Positions 63,998 through 64,000 of a stretch of 64,000 nucleotides of DNA are shown piece by piece. The first letter of the stretch is position 1. Each line of letters opens with the position of its first letter. The translations under genes and the position numbers were made by a program. The DNA comes from Paraburkholderia caffeinilytica (lineage in GTDB: Bacteria; Pseudomonadota; Gammaproteobacteria; Burkholderiales; Burkholderiaceae), in assembly GCF_003368325.1 (NCBI RefSeq), contig NZ_CP031467.1:4464001-4528000 (forward strand), written 5' to 3'. The notes beneath the pieces are model-generated. The model was not told the origin of the DNA. It searched no databases and was given only the letters and a program-made list of their open reading frames with translations.

Positions 63998-64000
63998 GTC

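Overview
The window is GC-rich DNA with the gene content and codon use of a Burkholderia-group betaproteobacterium, most likely Paraburkholderia or Burkholderia on a secondary replicon. The evidence is protein-level: a CpxAR-type pair, MHS-family transporters, a DUF3331-like fragment, Burkholderia-style CDI modules and a low-oxygen stress cluster resembling the lxa locus described in B. cenocepacia. I see no rRNA, tRNA, CRISPR array or replication origin.

0-11 kb is a low-oxygen/stress block. A GntR-type regulator is followed by an Fnr-type regulator with all four cluster cysteines, a receiver-only protein with an altered phosphoacceptor, and a NarL-type two-component pair. Then come a tandem universal stress protein, a flavodoxin-like protein, an oleate hydratase, an HPF/RaiA-like ribosome protein, a zinc alcohol dehydrogenase and a CBS-BON protein. 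Five Fnr-box-like sequences sit in the intergenic regions before five of these genes, so the block reads as a local Fnr regulon.

11-13 kb holds an ISNCY-like insertion sequence flanked by gene fragments. 13-24.4 kb is a CpxAR-like pair divergent from a seven-gene operon with mostly overlapping stop/start codons. The operon encodes a full tripartite RND pump (outer membrane factor, adaptor, permease) followed by two PqiA-like proteins, a PqiB-like MCE protein and a PqiC-like lipoprotein. It appears to couple efflux with envelope lipid transport.

24.4-31 kb is accessory DNA: small lipoproteins, a DUF3617 protein, an orphan OmpR-type regulator and a TPR lipoprotein. 31-46 kb, all on the minus strand, is a decayed contact-dependent inhibition (CDI) locus. 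A cdiB fragment abuts a cdiA that has lost its 5' end. Downstream lie an orphan cdiA and three further toxin-end cassettes or remnants, interleaved with candidate immunity genes; several cassettes join at a conserved LYN-type motif and two share a 491-bp direct repeat.

46-54 kb is a catabolic cluster: XRE-cupin regulator, MHS transporter, amidase, RidA, FAD-dependent amino-acid oxidase, LysR regulator and M20 hydrolase. It ends in a second MHS transporter cut off at a Tn3-family element (tnpA-tnpC, 54.3-57.8 kb). 58-64 kb returns to stress functions on the minus strand: a sigma-70-region-4-like protein, a small hypothetical, GroES, GroEL without a GGM tail, DnaK, a small hypothetical and a membrane protein.
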